Source of the DNA: Sphingobium yanoikuyae
GTDB lineage: Bacteria > Pseudomonadota > Alphaproteobacteria > Sphingomonadales > Sphingomonadaceae
Direction of reading: 5' to 3'
NCBI RefSeq assembly: GCF_013001025.1
Contig: NZ_CP053021.1
Span: 4,409,001-4,473,000, forward strand
Length of the DNA stretch: 64,000 nt
Both the position numbers and the translations under genes were made by a program. The first letter of the stretch is position 1; the number at the start of each line of letters is the position of its first letter. Below, in pieces: positions 18,070 through 27,644 of the stretch. The notes under the pieces were generated by a model. The model was not told where the DNA came from. It saw only the letters and a program-made list of their open reading frames with translations, and ran no database searches.

Positions 18070-20997
18070 ATGAACCGCCACACATATCGTATTCGTCGTT
18101 TCATTGGAAAGCACATAAAGAAACATGCTTTCCTTCGTAAATCATTGGGACTTTATTCGAAATCGCTTACAGAGGTGCGTCCATCGATGAAATGGCCATA
18201 TTTCGATATTACCGAATATCTTAATCGCTACCCTGACGTAGCAGCTGCCGAAATGGACGCTTTCGAGCATTTTTCGCGTCATGGCTGGCGCGAAGGCCGT
18301 TGGGCATCCGCCTATTTCGATGCACTATGGTATGCCAATGCCTATCTGGACACGAACGATGGCATCGACCCCATTTCGCACTACGCCAACGGCGGTTGGC
18401 GGCAAGGAACGAGGCCCAACCCCTATTTTGATGCGGAATGGTATTTGAACACCTATCTGGATGTCAAGGAAGCAGGGGTCGAACCACTCGACCATTATGT
18501 AAACTGGGGCTGGAAGGAAGGACGCAACCCCTCCCCCTATTTCGATGTCCGCTACTATTTGCAGCATAATGGCGATGTGCGGGAAACCGGGATGGAGCCG
18601 CTGATGCACTTCATCCTGTGTGGATGGCGTGAACAGGGACGCAATCCCAATCCTTATTTCTCCGGCGACTGGTATCGTCAGAAATATCAGGACAGGTTCG
18701 ATACGGACACGTGCCCGTTGCGCCACTATCTCGCTTCCGGTTCGGCGCTGGGATTGCAGCCCGGTCCGAATTTCGACCCCTTGTTCTACCGCAAGAAATA
18801 TTCCGATATCGCCCCGGATAGTGAACCGTTGGCTCATTTCCTGCAATATGGTCGCAGTGAGCGACGGGTTCCACACCCGGACGCAGAACCGGACGCCGAC
18901 ATAGCAGTCGCCGATTGGGCCGGCGCCAATGCCCTGAACGAACAGCGTATCGCGTTGTTGTCCCGCGAACTCGGCACCCCGCTCGCGCTCAGCAGCCCGT
19001 CGGAGGTCGCACAGGGAACGATCCGCAAATATCTGCCCAACGTCAAAGCGGTGACATTCGACATATTTGATACATTGGTCGAGCGCCGGTCAGGCAGGCC
19101 GGAAACCATCTTTGCACTTTTAGATGTCGTTGCGCGGCAAAAGGCGCCGCAGATTTCCAACTTTGTCGCAGTCCGCAAACAGGCCGAACGCAATGCCCGT
19201 GAGATCGCGGGTATGCGGGAAATCACCATGGTGGAAATCTGGGATCATTTTTCACAATTAACCGGCCTTTCCGCTGCCGTTTGCACCGACTTGGCACGGC
19301 ATGAATGTGAACTGGAAATCACTTTCTGCGAAGCCAAACCGATCGGAATCGATTTGTTGCGCACCGCGCTGGAGGAAGGTCGCGCCGTCTATCTGCTGTC
19401 CGACATTTATTTCGACCGCGACACCGTGGAAGCCATTCTGGCCAAGGCTGGCGTGATCGGGTATAGTAAACTTTATATTTCCTCTGAAATCGGTGGTACC
19501 AAACATTATGGCGGCATGTTCAAACTGCTGCTGAGCGAAAATGATCTGATAGCTGGCGAAGTCCTTCATATAGGCGACAACCCGCATTCGGACGTCGCCA
19601 TGCCGAAAAGCGTCGGCATGCTTGCGCTTCAAATCGAGAAGAGTGACGCGATGTCGCCTTCCGACACGCTGCGCGCGTGGTTCAACAGCGATATATCGAA
19701 CCCGACCGGCCTCTGGCAGTCCATCATCGCGGGTGAACTGATACATCGCGACGCCCTTCTCCATGTCAGTACGCCTTCTACTCTCGATATCGTGCGGACA
19801 GCGGGGGCACAGGCTCTGGGTCCGGTACTGCTTGCTTTTGCTCAGTATCTTGCAAAAAAATCGCGGCAATTTGGTCATGGTTGCCTGTATTTCGCATCAA
19901 GAGACGGTTTCTACCTGCGTGAAGCCTATGAAGCACTACGCCCTGTCTGCCCCGACCTGCCGCCGTCCCGTTATGTGCTGGCGTCCCGCCGGGTATGCCG
20001 CGCCGCCGGCATCAGCAACCTGGACGACATCCTGGCTGTCGCGAGCGTCGATCATTTTCCAATGCCCCTGCGCCAGTTCATGGCTGCGCGGTTTCTTTTG
20101 TCGGATGCCGAAATCGATGCTCTGCCGGTTAGCGCGCAGGATCTGGACCGGGTCATTACCAATGCCCGCTCCGACAAGGAGATGCATCGACTGCTGGAAT
20201 CATGTTCCGGCGCAATCCTGGCCCGATGCATGGCACATGCCGCCGCCTACCGGGATTACCTGGCCGATACCGGCATCACGTCGCCGGGCGCAGCCCTGGT
20301 CGATATAGGCTATCGCGGCACAACCCAGCGCGCCATCGCCGACATGACAGGCAACAAACTGGATGGCCTGTATATGGTTACTTGGCCCGAAGTGTCAGGT
20401 CTGCTGGATCGGGGTCTTCGCTATGACGCTTTTCTGCCCAGTAAGGGAGCGTCGAGCGATCCCATCGTCAAATATGTTCAAATGTTGGAACTACTCTGTT
20501 CGGCAACTCATGGCAGCATCGCCTCGTTCGAACATGAGAACGGCGTCGCACGCCCGGTCATGCTACCGGGCGACATCTCTGCGCGCACAGGCCATACATT
20601 GAATGCCCTGCGCGAAGGCGCGCTTGATTTCGTGCATGCGATTGCAAGCAGCTATCCTGAACTGCTGGATTGGCAACCGCCTCATTCTGCCGAAGTCATC
20701 GGAACGCTAGTTGAATTTTGCGCAACACCTCGGCTTGAAGTCGTCGATGGGCTGCGCGAACATCTGTTCGAGGACGTGTTTGGCGGCGCGGTCAAGCCAC
20801 TGATCGGCCGACAAGGCAGTAATCTGGGCGAAGCCCTGGAAGACGGATGCTGGACGGAAGGCAGCGTATCCCTATGGCGCGCCACCGCCCTGGGCTTTTC
20901 CAGCCTGAGCTGGCCTGAAGGAGACGCGCAACCTGACCGTTTCGACAGGGAGGGCATGACCTTTCCCGGTTATCAAACCGCGGAGGTGCTGGCATGA
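18070..20997 (+). CDS. Polysaccharide-locus protein: six aromatic repeats plus HAD-type domain
   Basis: 975 residues from ATG 18070. Residues ~43-270 are six tandem ~38-residue repeats of the form PYFD-xx-WY-xxx-Y-x-D-V ... PL-x-HY-xx-GW-x-EGR. Residues ~328-530 are a HAD-like phosphatase domain: AVTFDIFDTLVERR (motif I), VYLLSDIYFDRD (motif II) and HIGDNPHSDV (motif IV). Such HAD domains occur in polysaccharide loci (COG5610-like). The C-terminal ~440 residues (YFASRDGFYLREAYEAL, ALVDIGYRGTTQRAI) have no assignment I can name. It probably acts in the cytoplasm on the polysaccharide or its lipid carrier, but this is inferred from context. Its stop overlaps the next start by 4 bases. Confidence 0.75.
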   Translation: MNRHTYRIRRFIGKHIKKHAFLRKSLGLYSKSLTEVRPSMKWPYFDITEYLNRYPDVAAAEMDAFEHFSRHGWREGRWASAYFDALWYANAYLDTNDGIDPISHYANGGWRQGTRPNPYFDAEWYLNTYLDVKEAGVEPLDHYVNWGWKEGRNPSPYFDVRYYLQHNGDVRETGMEPLMHFILCGWREQGRNPNPYFSGDWYRQKYQDRFDTDTCPLRHYLASGSALGLQPGPNFDPLFYRKKYSDIAPDSEPLAHFLQYGRSERRVPHPDAEPDADIAVADWAGANALNEQRIALLSRELGTPLALSSPSEVAQGTIRKYLPNVKAVTFDIFDTLVERRSGRPETIFALLDVVARQKAPQISNFVAVRKQAERNAREIAGMREITMVEIWDHFSQLTGLSAAVCTDLARHECELEITFCEAKPIGIDLLRTALEEGRAVYLLSDIYFDRDTVEAILAKAGVIGYSKLYISSEIGGTKHYGGMFKLLLSENDLIAGEVLHIGDNPHSDVAMPKSVGMLALQIEKSDAMSPSDTLRAWFNSDISNPTGLWQSIIAGELIHRDALLHVSTPSTLDIVRTAGAQALGPVLLAFAQYLAKKSRQFGHGCLYFASRDGFYLREAYEALRPVCPDLPPSRYVLASRRVCRAAGISNLDDILAVASVDHFPMPLRQFMAARFLLSDAEIDALPVSAQDLDRVITNARSDKEMHRLLESCSGAILARCMAHAAAYRDYLADTGITSPGAALVDIGYRGTTQRAIADMTGNKLDGLYMVTWPEVSGLLDRGLRYDAFLPSKGASSDPIVKYVQMLELLCSATHGSIASFEHENGVARPVMLPGDISARTGHTLNALREGALDFVHAIASSYPELLDWQPPHSAEVIGTLVEFCATPRLEVVDGLREHLFEDVFGGAVKPLIGRQGSNLGEALEDGCWTEGSVSLWRATALGFSSLSWPEGDAQPDRFDREGMTFPGYQTAEVLA

Positions 20998-23822
20998 GCC
21001 TGCCCTTTTTCCATATTCTGGTGCCCGCTGGCGCCTCACCGCAAATCATCGTCACTCTGACCAGCCTGCGTTTGCAAATTTATCCGAATTGGCAGGTAGC
21101 TATACTGGGCGACGATGTCGATTCAGATGCGCAAGCCGCATTCCAGCGCCAGCTTGGACAGAAGCCTATCCAGTGGTTGGATGGCGAAGACCTGACCCAA
21201 CTGGCCAGATCAGGCAATGACTATGTCTTCCCGCTCTTGCCCGGAGACGAGTTGACGCCGGATGCTTTGGCGGAAATGGCCTTGGCTGCAAAAGCCAATA
21301 AATCATGTGATCTGGTCTATGCGGACCAGGCCGAACGCTTTAGCGAAGCAGATCCGCTGACGCCTTTTTTCAAGCCTGGCTGGTCACCCGAAACATTGAT
21401 TGCAAATGACTATATCGGTCGTGCCGCAGTCAAATTCGCCTGTCTGCCCAATGATTTCCCCGTAAGAACATTCGATGCAGTCGACCTTTGGTCCGTCTGG
21501 CTGAATCTTTCCCGCAAACCCGCATTGTCCACGGGGCGTTGCGAACGGGTACTCTATCGGATTGCGGCAGTCGATGCAGACGACATCGGTCGACTAGAAT
21601 CCCGTGCCGTTGCGATGATCCACAATCATCTGTCTGCTTTGGGCATCAAGGGTAAGCCTTTCCGGCCCGAATGGGCAAAGCGATTGGCTGTTCTTGCATT
21701 TCATATCGACTTCCCGGACACGGGACCAAAAGTATCGATCCTGATCCCGACCAAGAATAATTTCGCGGTTTTCAAGCGCTGCATCGAATCCCTGCCGTTG
21801 ACGACCTATGACAATTACGAGGTCATAGTCATCGACAATGCCAGCGACGAACCTCAGACCATTGCCTATCTGAACGAAATTCGCGGCAGGGATAAGATCA
21901 GGATATTGCGGATACCGTCACTGCTATCAGGTTTCAGCTATTCCTATGTAAACAACGCCGCCGCCAAGGAGGCCGATGGCGACTATCTTCTGTTTTTGAA
22001 TGACGACACAGAAGTGATCGCACCCAAATGGCTGTCGCATATGGTAGGATGGGGCCAATTTCCGGGCATAGGGTCGGTTGGCGCAAAATTATATTTCGCC
22101 AATGATCAGGTCCAGCACAGCGGATTGATCCACAACCTGCTGGACGGTGTTCTGCCGGCGCCCGCCTTCAAGCTGACAGGGCGCACCTCCATCGGTGACC
22201 ATGCGCAGGACCATATCGTGCGGAACTATGCTGCGGTCACGGCTGCGTGCATGCTGACCCCCCGTGACCTGTTCCTGAAGGATGGTGGGTTCGACGACGT
22301 CGATTTTTCCGTCGCCTATAATGATTGCGACTATGGTTTTCGCCTAAGCCGCCGTGGGTTGCGGCATGTTTGCGTTCCGACAGCCGAACTATATCATTAT
22401 GAAGGCATTACTCGCGGGCGCGGGCGCGGCAACGACAAAATATCCGAAGAAGTTTCCTTCATCCGTCGTTATGCGGACTGGACCGATCCCTATTTCAACC
22501 GCAACCTGTCCCAGGATAGTTTCGAATTCCAGCCAGTCAGGCATACCGTCCTTCCAGATCTACCCATCAGGGCGCCTTTGACCATAGCGTTGTTCAGTCA
22601 CAATCTGAACTATGAAGGCGCGCCCTATGTACTGCTCGACATCGCACGCGGACTGGCGCGTGGCGGATTGATGCACGTCGTCATATTCAGTCTGGTCGAA
22701 GGTCCGCTCCGAGCCGAGTTCGAGGCTGCCGGATGTCAGGTCATCGTCAAAACCAATGTCGGGGTGTTTGGCGCCAAAAGCGAAGAAGAACTGCAATCGG
22801 TCCTGACCCCTATCATCGACGAGATGCGTCGCCTGGGTGTCAATGTGGCACTTGCCAATACCGTGGTTGCGCATTGGGGCGTTGTGGCAGCGCAGATGCT
22901 CGATTTGCCTGCGCTGTGGGTCATTCATGAAAGCGAAGCCCCGTTCAGCCATCTGGAAGGATATGGGGCTGCCCATGTAGATCTCGCGCGGCGAGCATTT
23001 GCGAAAAGCTATCGAAATATTTTCGTTGCCCGATCGACGCGTGATTTATACGCGCCTTATTCTCCTCGGGACAATCTTTCGGTCATCTATAATGGCTTCA
23101 ACGCCAAGCATGCGGCCGATGAATTGCGCCGTTACGACCGGCAGGAGGAGCGGGCGAAGCTTGGCGTGGGACCGGGCGACCTGTTATTTGTGCTGCCGGG
23201 CACGGTTTGCGAACGCAAGTCGCAACAGGATCTGGTCGCCGCGTTGCAATTGCTGCCCGCTTCCGCATCCGCTTGCCGGTTCGTGATCGTCGGCGATCGC
23301 GATGGCAATTACAGCCGTGCCCTGCACGCCATGGCCGATCGTCTGCCTGAACATCTGAGGAACAGGCTCTCCATCATCAAAGAGACGCCGGAAGTCTGGC
23401 GCTATTATGGTGCGGCAGACGGTATGGTATTCACATCGCGTCTGGAAAGCTTCCCTCGCGTCATTCAGGAGGCGATGTATTCCGGCCTGGCAATCGTAAC
23501 GACCCCTGTCTTTGGCATATCCGAACAATTACGAGACCAACAAAGCGGCCTGTTCTTCGAGCCCGGTGATGTCCATGCTCTGGCAGCGGCTTTGGGCCGT
23601 GTAGCCGGCGACCTTTCACTAAGGCAGAAGCTTGCCCATAACGCACGGATTTCCCTTGGGCGCTTCCCAACGATTACGGCGATGCAGGAAAAATATGTCG
23701 CCCTGGTGCAGGAAGCCGCGCTTTCCCATGCACGCCCCAACCCAAGTCGACCACAACGTGCATGGATACAGGCGCATCAAGTCAATCACAGTCGCTGGTG
23801 GAATATTTTCTGCGGCAACTAA
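20994..23822 (+). CDS. Multidomain glycosyltransferase (GT2-like + GT2 + GT4)
   Basis: 942 residues. Residues 1-230 look like a degenerate GT2-type domain (PFFHILVPAGASPQII, DLVYADQAERF). Residues ~245-520 are a good GT2 domain (VSILIPTKNNFAVFKRC, YLLFLNDDTEV with the DxD-like pair, VAYNDCDYGFRLSRRG). Residues ~530-920 are a GT4 domain (LSVIYNGFN, RFVIVGDRDG, SRLESFPRVIQEAMYSGLAI with the E-x7-E pattern). One protein may therefore add two different sugars. It is translationally coupled to the repeat/HAD gene and ends the rightward kps operon; a hairpin follows at 23855. Confidence 0.88.
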   Translation: MSLPFFHILVPAGASPQIIVTLTSLRLQIYPNWQVAILGDDVDSDAQAAFQRQLGQKPIQWLDGEDLTQLARSGNDYVFPLLPGDELTPDALAEMALAAKANKSCDLVYADQAERFSEADPLTPFFKPGWSPETLIANDYIGRAAVKFACLPNDFPVRTFDAVDLWSVWLNLSRKPALSTGRCERVLYRIAAVDADDIGRLESRAVAMIHNHLSALGIKGKPFRPEWAKRLAVLAFHIDFPDTGPKVSILIPTKNNFAVFKRCIESLPLTTYDNYEVIVIDNASDEPQTIAYLNEIRGRDKIRILRIPSLLSGFSYSYVNNAAAKEADGDYLLFLNDDTEVIAPKWLSHMVGWGQFPGIGSVGAKLYFANDQVQHSGLIHNLLDGVLPAPAFKLTGRTSIGDHAQDHIVRNYAAVTAACMLTPRDLFLKDGGFDDVDFSVAYNDCDYGFRLSRRGLRHVCVPTAELYHYEGITRGRGRGNDKISEEVSFIRRYADWTDPYFNRNLSQDSFEFQPVRHTVLPDLPIRAPLTIALFSHNLNYEGAPYVLLDIARGLARGGLMHVVIFSLVEGPLRAEFEAAGCQVIVKTNVGVFGAKSEEELQSVLTPIIDEMRRLGVNVALANTVVAHWGVVAAQMLDLPALWVIHESEAPFSHLEGYGAAHVDLARRAFAKSYRNIFVARSTRDLYAPYSPRDNLSVIYNGFNAKHAADELRRYDRQEERAKLGVGPGDLLFVLPGTVCERKSQQDLVAALQLLPASASACRFVIVGDRDGNYSRALHAMADRLPEHLRNRLSIIKETPEVWRYYGAADGMVFTSRLESFPRVIQEAMYSGLAIVTTPVFGISEQLRDQQSGLFFEPGDVHALAAALGRVAGDLSLRQKLAHNARISLGRFPTITAMQEKYVALVQEAALSHARPNPSRPQRAWIQAHQVNHSRWWNIFCGN

Positions 23823-23854
23823 TCTACAGTAATTTGGATAAAATCGATCAGATG

Positions 23855-23886
23855 TTAGAGGAGATGGTTCACATCTTCTCCTCTAA
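23855..23886 (+). terminator. Hairpin after the kps/glycosyltransferase operon
   Basis: TTAGAGGAG and CTCCTCTAA arms, with ATG/CAT pairing further in, lie 33 bases after the glycosyltransferase stop. There is no T-run, so it may be a weak terminator or a processing hairpin. Confidence 0.45.
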
Positions 23887-23925
23887 CTAGAGAAGATTAT
23901 AACGCAGGCCATGGGGGGCTTGAGG

Positions 23926-24846
23926 ATGTCGATATTCACGGACAACAGGTTCGATCAAAACCTATTTGATCATGAAATTGCCAATCTGCATGATTATGAA
24001 AAAAATTCTCTCAATTCCATGCGCTATGGTCAATCCAGTGCCGATGGAAGTGCCATTATTGGGCGAGACAATCATATTTTCATACAAGGCGGCTCAAATA
24101 GATGGAGCCAACAGATTACGGGTAACGCCGTGATTGCCGATGTCGACTTTGATCGAACACGCAGGGTCATAGATTCATACACAACGGAATGTCACAATAG
24201 GGACATCGATCTTTCGGTAATTATAATTCCTGAAAAAGATGTAATTTACCCAGAGCACAGCCCAAATTGTCATGATATTATATTACAGGACAGAACCATT
24301 CATAAAATTATGAATGAATATCCGTCCGTGCACTACCCATGGGAAAATATCATAAGGCACAAACATTGTGGCCTTACATATCATAGGCTGGATAGCCATT
24401 ATAACACGTTTGGCGGATTTATTGTCTTTAATGCCGTCCTTGATTCGTTGAACATCTCTAATGTGTCTTGGGATGATATATATTTTGCTCATAGGGAATG
24501 GCAGGATGATCTGTCGATCAAATGGTTTGCCAAAAAGTTCACAAGAAGAACATTGCTGGAAAATTATCGCGAGACATCCATTGCTCAGGGCAACCCCCTG
24601 ACCGGCACACATATCAAATTTGAATCAAATATGGCAAGGAATGACGATACTATCGTCGTTTTTGGAGATTCCTATTCATGGAATCCCGATGCAGGTTTGA
24701 GCAGATTTCTATTATACCGCTTCAAGACCGTTCATTTTATTTGGAATAGAAATATAAACTGGTCGTTTGTCGACCGGGTAAAACCGAAAGCAATCGTCGT
24801 TCAGTCGGCAGAGCGATTTCTGATAGGTGGCCTGGTAAGGTCATAA
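23926..24846 (+). CDS. SGNH-hydrolase-like protein of the AlgX/AlgJ type (putative polysaccharide O-acetyltransferase)
   Basis: 306 residues from ATG 23926, chosen because a GGGGGG run stands at ribosome-site distance; an in-frame ATG at 23911 lacks one. IIIPEKDVIYPEH, the Asp-x-His pair in YHRLDSHYNTFGG and the nucleophile Ser in VVFGDSYSW match the order seen in AlgJ/AlgX-type SGNH domains, which acetylate alginate. No signal peptide or membrane helix is obvious, unlike the classical periplasmic members. The gene is clearly AT-richer than its neighbours, suggesting separate acquisition. Acetyl-transfer activity is inferred. Confidence 0.65.
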   Translation: MSIFTDNRFDQNLFDHEIANLHDYEKNSLNSMRYGQSSADGSAIIGRDNHIFIQGGSNRWSQQITGNAVIADVDFDRTRRVIDSYTTECHNRDIDLSVIIIPEKDVIYPEHSPNCHDIILQDRTIHKIMNEYPSVHYPWENIIRHKHCGLTYHRLDSHYNTFGGFIVFNAVLDSLNISNVSWDDIYFAHREWQDDLSIKWFAKKFTRRTLLENYRETSIAQGNPLTGTHIKFESNMARNDDTIVVFGDSYSWNPDAGLSRFLLYRFKTVHFIWNRNINWSFVDRVKPKAIVVQSAERFLIGGLVRS

Positions 24847-24869
24847 GCCAGGTCGAGACAAGATCGATG

Positions 24870-24906
24870 CCAACTTTGCCCCGTTTTTATCATGAGGCAA
24901 AGTTGG
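24870..24906. terminator. Bidirectional terminator between convergent genes
   Basis: A perfect 11-bp inverted repeat, CCAACTTTGCC / GGCAAAGTTGG, with a 15-nt loop containing TTTTT. A T-rich tail (ATCGGATATTTTT) follows on the + strand. It lies between the SGNH gene (stop 24846) and the leftward sulfotransferase gene (stop 24918), the right place to end both transcripts. Confidence 0.75.
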
Positions 24907-24917
24907 ATCGGATATTT

Positions 24918-27524
24918 TTACAATCTGGTACGGCCTTCCTGCATACCGTGACGGATATAATGTTCGAGCGGATTCATCCCTGATCGGGCAACATCGTCAT
25001 AACGGTTCAGATAGGCCTCACTATCGAACAATTCCCTGCGCGACAGTCGCCGAAGCAACAGTCGCTCACGGCGAGCAGGTGACAGAAACCTGACCCACCA
25101 GCGTCCTGGTTCAAGTAGCGCCTTGTTGACTGACAACAGCCATTGCTGCTGTTCGATCGTAGCCTGTGCCAGTCGCTTTTCGTCAAACAGTTGCTGGTTG
25201 ATAAAATGATAGGCCTGGTCCTGTTGATCCACCTTGCGCTGCAATTCATCCGTTTGTGCCCGCAGATTGCGAACGATCAATTCATTCTCGTCCCGCTGCC
25301 GCGCCAAGTCGCTATTCAATCGCTGGCTATGTTCCACATTACGAGCGACTTCGACTTCCATCTTTGCGCGCAACTGATCCAGTTCGGCCACAAGTTCGGC
25401 ATTTGCCTGTTCGGTCGCGCGCTCAGCCTGACGAGCCCGCATCATATCGTTTCGCAGATATGCCATTTCTTCGGAAAACTGTCGCTTTTCGTCTGAAAAC
25501 GCTTGCAGTTCCTGCTCTTGCTCAACGGCTTTGCGTTGAGCCGTGTCCGCCTGTTTGCGGACGTTTTGCAATTCTTCTATCAGCCGCGCGAGGCGCATGT
25601 CCTGCACATGCAGGGTATCTGCCATACGATCATAACCAAGGCTGCGCTGATTGGCTTCATCCCGCGCGGCTTCAGCAAGGCTGATGCGTTGCTGCGCAGA
25701 CAGGATGTTTTGGTTGAGGCGGTCATTGATAGCCGTGCTTTCATTCAGCCTAGCCCTGACATCAGCCAATTCCGCATTGGCAGCTTCTGCATCGGCAATC
25801 CTGCTCTCCAGGGATAGAACCGCCTCTTTCAATTCAGCGCTTTTGTCTTGCTGACGTTTCTCGGCATTGCGGGCCTGCTCGGCTGCTTCATGCGCCATAT
25901 CCATTTCATGTCGCACATGATCGAGTTCGGCATAACGCTGACGCAAGTTACTTTCCGTCGTAGCCAATCTGGCCTGCAATTCCTCGCACCGTTCAGCCAG
26001 CTTGTCCCGATCTGCTTCTGCCGTCCTTGAGAAAGCTTCAGCAGCCGCGATAGCTTTATGTCCCTTTTCAACATCTTCAGAAAGAATTTGATTGTCGGCG
26101 GTCACCTTGTCGGCTCTGGCACGGGCGTCATCCAGTTCCGTCGTTAGTGTGGTAATGGACTCTTCCATTTGCTGCTTGGCAAGGTCAGCTTGCGCCATGT
26201 CCTGTCTGGCCTGAAGAACGGCCTGCTCCTTCTCCTCCATCGCGAACTGAAGAACGGACAGCTCATTTTTGAGCTCGTCCAGCTCGATTTCCAATATCTG
26301 TCGGCCAGAATCCGACGAAGCCGTTTTTTCCTGCAACGCCTGCAAGGTAAGATCGCGATCAGCCATGGTGATACGCAACTGTTCCAATTGCCTTGCAGTT
26401 TCAGTCGCTTTTGCTGCGGCAGCGGTCAACCGTTCCTCATTATCGCCTAGTTCGCGACGCAAAGCGATGATATCCGCCTGCTTTTCTTCACGATCTTCGA
26501 TCGCGCTGGTAAGTTTACCCTGCTGATCCTCCAACTTGGCTCGAACATCGGACAATTGCCCGATCAGTTCGTTTACATTTTCTTCCTTCTCGCGAAGCAG
26601 CCAATTTGTATTCATGCCGGTCGTAATCGCTTCACCCACGATTTCTCCGGCCCGGTTCAGTTGATCATGCAGCCCGTCCAGCAGGATATGATCCTCAGCC
26701 ACCTCCCCTGTCTTGGACCATCTATCGAAAATGTCCCAAGCCTGGAAAATGGCATCGGGCATATTCCGGCTAGTCGGACGATTTTGTAGCGCGATTTCCG
26801 AATGGGCCATTTCGGGATTGATGAAATCCGCCTGCTCTGCGCGGCTGACCTGATTGGATCGAGGCCATTGAATTCCAAGATCGGCACTCATGCGGTTGGG
26901 CAAGTCATGCCATTCTTCCAGAAGCTGGTTGAAGGTTAAAAATGTGCGATTTAGTCCTCTGGTCGAAGCTTCAGCGTCAAGAACATGACGCAGCCATAGC
27001 AATTGACCCACGGAATCCTGGATGCCGTCGCGCAATGTCAGGGAACGGGAAACCAACGCAGGGTGTCGGACCGGCACCACGATCGCTGGAGAAATACCCT
27101 CCTGCTCGAGGGCCTCCAGCCAGAAAGGCGTCAGTCGGCAAATGCGCGGATCTTTCAAAACGAAAAGACCCGAATTCCCAAATTCCTGCTTTAGGACCGA
27201 AGATGCTCGATCAAGATATTCATCTTTACGCGGGCTGTCATACCAGCCCGGATTGAAACTGAGCCAATCATGCCATTTCGATCCGCCCGACGCCAGCAAC
27301 TGGTCGTTGAATTCGAGTATCGTTGCCGACTCCCAATAGCCTGCACTATTGCTTCCATTTGCAGGTAGAAGATTTTCAGGAAGATCGCATCCATGTAAGC
27401 TTAGCAAACGGGATAGCAGGCTGGTTCCAGAGCGATGCATGCCCAGAACCAAGACCCCTACACGTTGCCTATTCTTCTTCCTAGAAGTCACGGCATCCGC
27501 TTCTTTTTGATATGATTGAGTCAA
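24918..27524 (-). CDS. Sulfotransferase-like protein with long coiled coil and C-terminal aromatic repeat
   Basis: 868 residues from a TTG at 27524; GTG at 27491 is an alternative, and neither has an ideal ribosome site. Residues ~22-230 are a sulfotransferase-family domain (GVLVLGMHRSGTSLLSRLL for the 5'-phosphosulfate loop, FVLKDPRICRL, and VVPVRHPALVSRSL for the 3'-phosphate region). Residues ~310-790 are an almost unbroken heptad-rich coiled coil. After LLEPGRWWVRFLSPARRERLL, the last 40 residues hold one copy of the repeat found six times in the 18070-20997 protein (FDSEAYLNRYDDVARSGMNP, LEHYIRHGMQEGR). It probably sulfates the surface polysaccharide, with the coil as a spacer or scaffold; that role is inferred. 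Confidence 0.75.
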   Translation of the reverse strand: MTQSYQKEADAVTSRKKNRQRVGVLVLGMHRSGTSLLSRLLSLHGCDLPENLLPANGSNSAGYWESATILEFNDQLLASGGSKWHDWLSFNPGWYDSPRKDEYLDRASSVLKQEFGNSGLFVLKDPRICRLTPFWLEALEQEGISPAIVVPVRHPALVSRSLTLRDGIQDSVGQLLWLRHVLDAEASTRGLNRTFLTFNQLLEEWHDLPNRMSADLGIQWPRSNQVSRAEQADFINPEMAHSEIALQNRPTSRNMPDAIFQAWDIFDRWSKTGEVAEDHILLDGLHDQLNRAGEIVGEAITTGMNTNWLLREKEENVNELIGQLSDVRAKLEDQQGKLTSAIEDREEKQADIIALRRELGDNEERLTAAAAKATETARQLEQLRITMADRDLTLQALQEKTASSDSGRQILEIELDELKNELSVLQFAMEEKEQAVLQARQDMAQADLAKQQMEESITTLTTELDDARARADKVTADNQILSEDVEKGHKAIAAAEAFSRTAEADRDKLAERCEELQARLATTESNLRQRYAELDHVRHEMDMAHEAAEQARNAEKRQQDKSAELKEAVLSLESRIADAEAANAELADVRARLNESTAINDRLNQNILSAQQRISLAEAARDEANQRSLGYDRMADTLHVQDMRLARLIEELQNVRKQADTAQRKAVEQEQELQAFSDEKRQFSEEMAYLRNDMMRARQAERATEQANAELVAELDQLRAKMEVEVARNVEHSQRLNSDLARQRDENELIVRNLRAQTDELQRKVDQQDQAYHFINQQLFDEKRLAQATIEQQQWLLSVNKALLEPGRWWVRFLSPARRERLLLRRLSRRELFDSEAYLNRYDDVARSGMNPLEHYIRHGMQEGRTRL

Positions 27525-27644
27525 TTTCCTGTCTCTACCTATTTACGCATGTTCATCTAAATGTGAACGATCCGCATTATCGAATATTTCCAGTCAACGA
27601 TATCTCAATTCCCAATAAATTCCTTGATTATGGAATCAATAATA

